A stretch of 64,000 bases of DNA from Paracoccaceae bacterium. GTDB lineage: Bacteria > Pseudomonadota > Alphaproteobacteria > Rhodobacterales > Rhodobacteraceae. The notes beneath the pieces are model-generated. The model had not been told where the DNA came from. It did no database searches and saw only the letters and a program-made list of their open reading frames with translations. The stretch's first letter is position 1. Every line of letters starts with the position of its first letter. The translations under genes were made by a program, and so were the position numbers. Shown here in pieces: positions 63,425-64,000 of this stretch. The DNA is taken from positions 276,001-340,000 of the forward strand of contig JAJEHS010000006.1 of NCBI GenBank assembly GCA_022823605.1, in the 5' to 3' direction.

Positions 63425-64000
<576 letters not shown>

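Overview
The window is a 64 kb stretch of an AT-rich alphaproteobacterial chromosome. Support for that placement: TrcR (DUF1013) and COQ9 homologues; a phasin gene behind PhaR-type operator sequences; a membrane-anchored CycM-type cytochrome c divergent from pheA; the dnaX-ybaB-recR order; the uvrC-pgsA-moaD-moaE order; a small 4.5S-type SRP RNA; and an rRNA operon ending 23S-5S-tRNA-fMet. No gene is diagnostic to genus. The mix of tripartite tricarboxylate transport, ureide catabolism and a DmdC-like acyl-CoA dehydrogenase would suit a free-living or host-associated aquatic heterotroph, but that is inference.

Layout. 0-3.4 kb: an orphan DEDDh exonuclease, then a minus-strand ureide operon (allantoinase-OHCU decarboxylase fusion, ureidoglycine aminohydrolase, ureidoglycolate lyase). 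3.9-6.7 kb: glnD, the central nitrogen sensor, divergent from that operon. 7.0-7.5 kb: a phasin with two tandem PhaR-like sites and a clear terminator. 7.7-12.3 kb: a TctC-TctB-TctA carboxylate transporter followed by overlapping AtuA-like (DUF1446) and DUF4387 genes. 12.3-15.4 kb: hemC, hemE, hemF. 15.4-17.9 kb: recR, ybaB, dnaX. 18-20.2 kb: a DUF2461 gene, SRP RNA and nudC. 20.6-22.1 kb: pheA and cytochrome c. 22.3-27.9 kb: a complete yejABEF peptide ABC transporter operon. 28-33.5 kb: DacF-type carboxypeptidase, HAD hydrolase, clpS, trcR, quinone oxidoreductase, COQ9, rpsU. 33.7-41 kb: PLP decarboxylase, MBL hydrolase, acyl-CoA dehydrogenase, Sua5, YqgE, orphan DsbD-alpha-like protein. 41.3-45.6 kb: moaB-like, uracil-DNA glycosylase, pyrB, pyrC-like, plsY. 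45.7-53.5 kb: gshA, rsmE, ubiA, OmpA-like, a coiled-coil protein and a second YejA-like protein. 53.7-60.6 kb: moaE, moaD, pgsA, uvrC, SDR, sppA and a ThDP enzyme, all on the minus strand. 60.6-63.1 kb: a decayed accessory patch. 63.1-64 kb: the 3' end of an rRNA operon on the minus strand.

Genes that work together: ureide breakdown with GlnD nitrogen sensing; the transporter with DUF1446/DUF4387; haem synthesis; ubiquinone (UbiA, COQ9); molybdopterin (MoaB, MoaD, MoaE); pyrimidines (PyrB plus a PyrC-like partner); DNA repair (UvrC, RecR, UDG).

The most notable observations are: (1) pyrB has no ATG/GTG/TTG at its conserved N terminus and seems to start at ATC; (2) the initiator tRNA carries A29:U41 in place of the first of the three conserved anticodon-stem G:C pairs, a feature linked to relaxed initiation; (3) a frameshifted remnant with an Argonaute (Piwi)-like C terminus beside a perfect 16-bp inverted repeat, four copies of a 14-bp repeat and an AAA/DUF4143 ATPase; (4) the little-studied TctCBA-DUF1446-DUF4387 module; (5) tandem PhaR-like operators exactly 30 bp apart. 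Homology calls come from reading the proteins; no database search was run.
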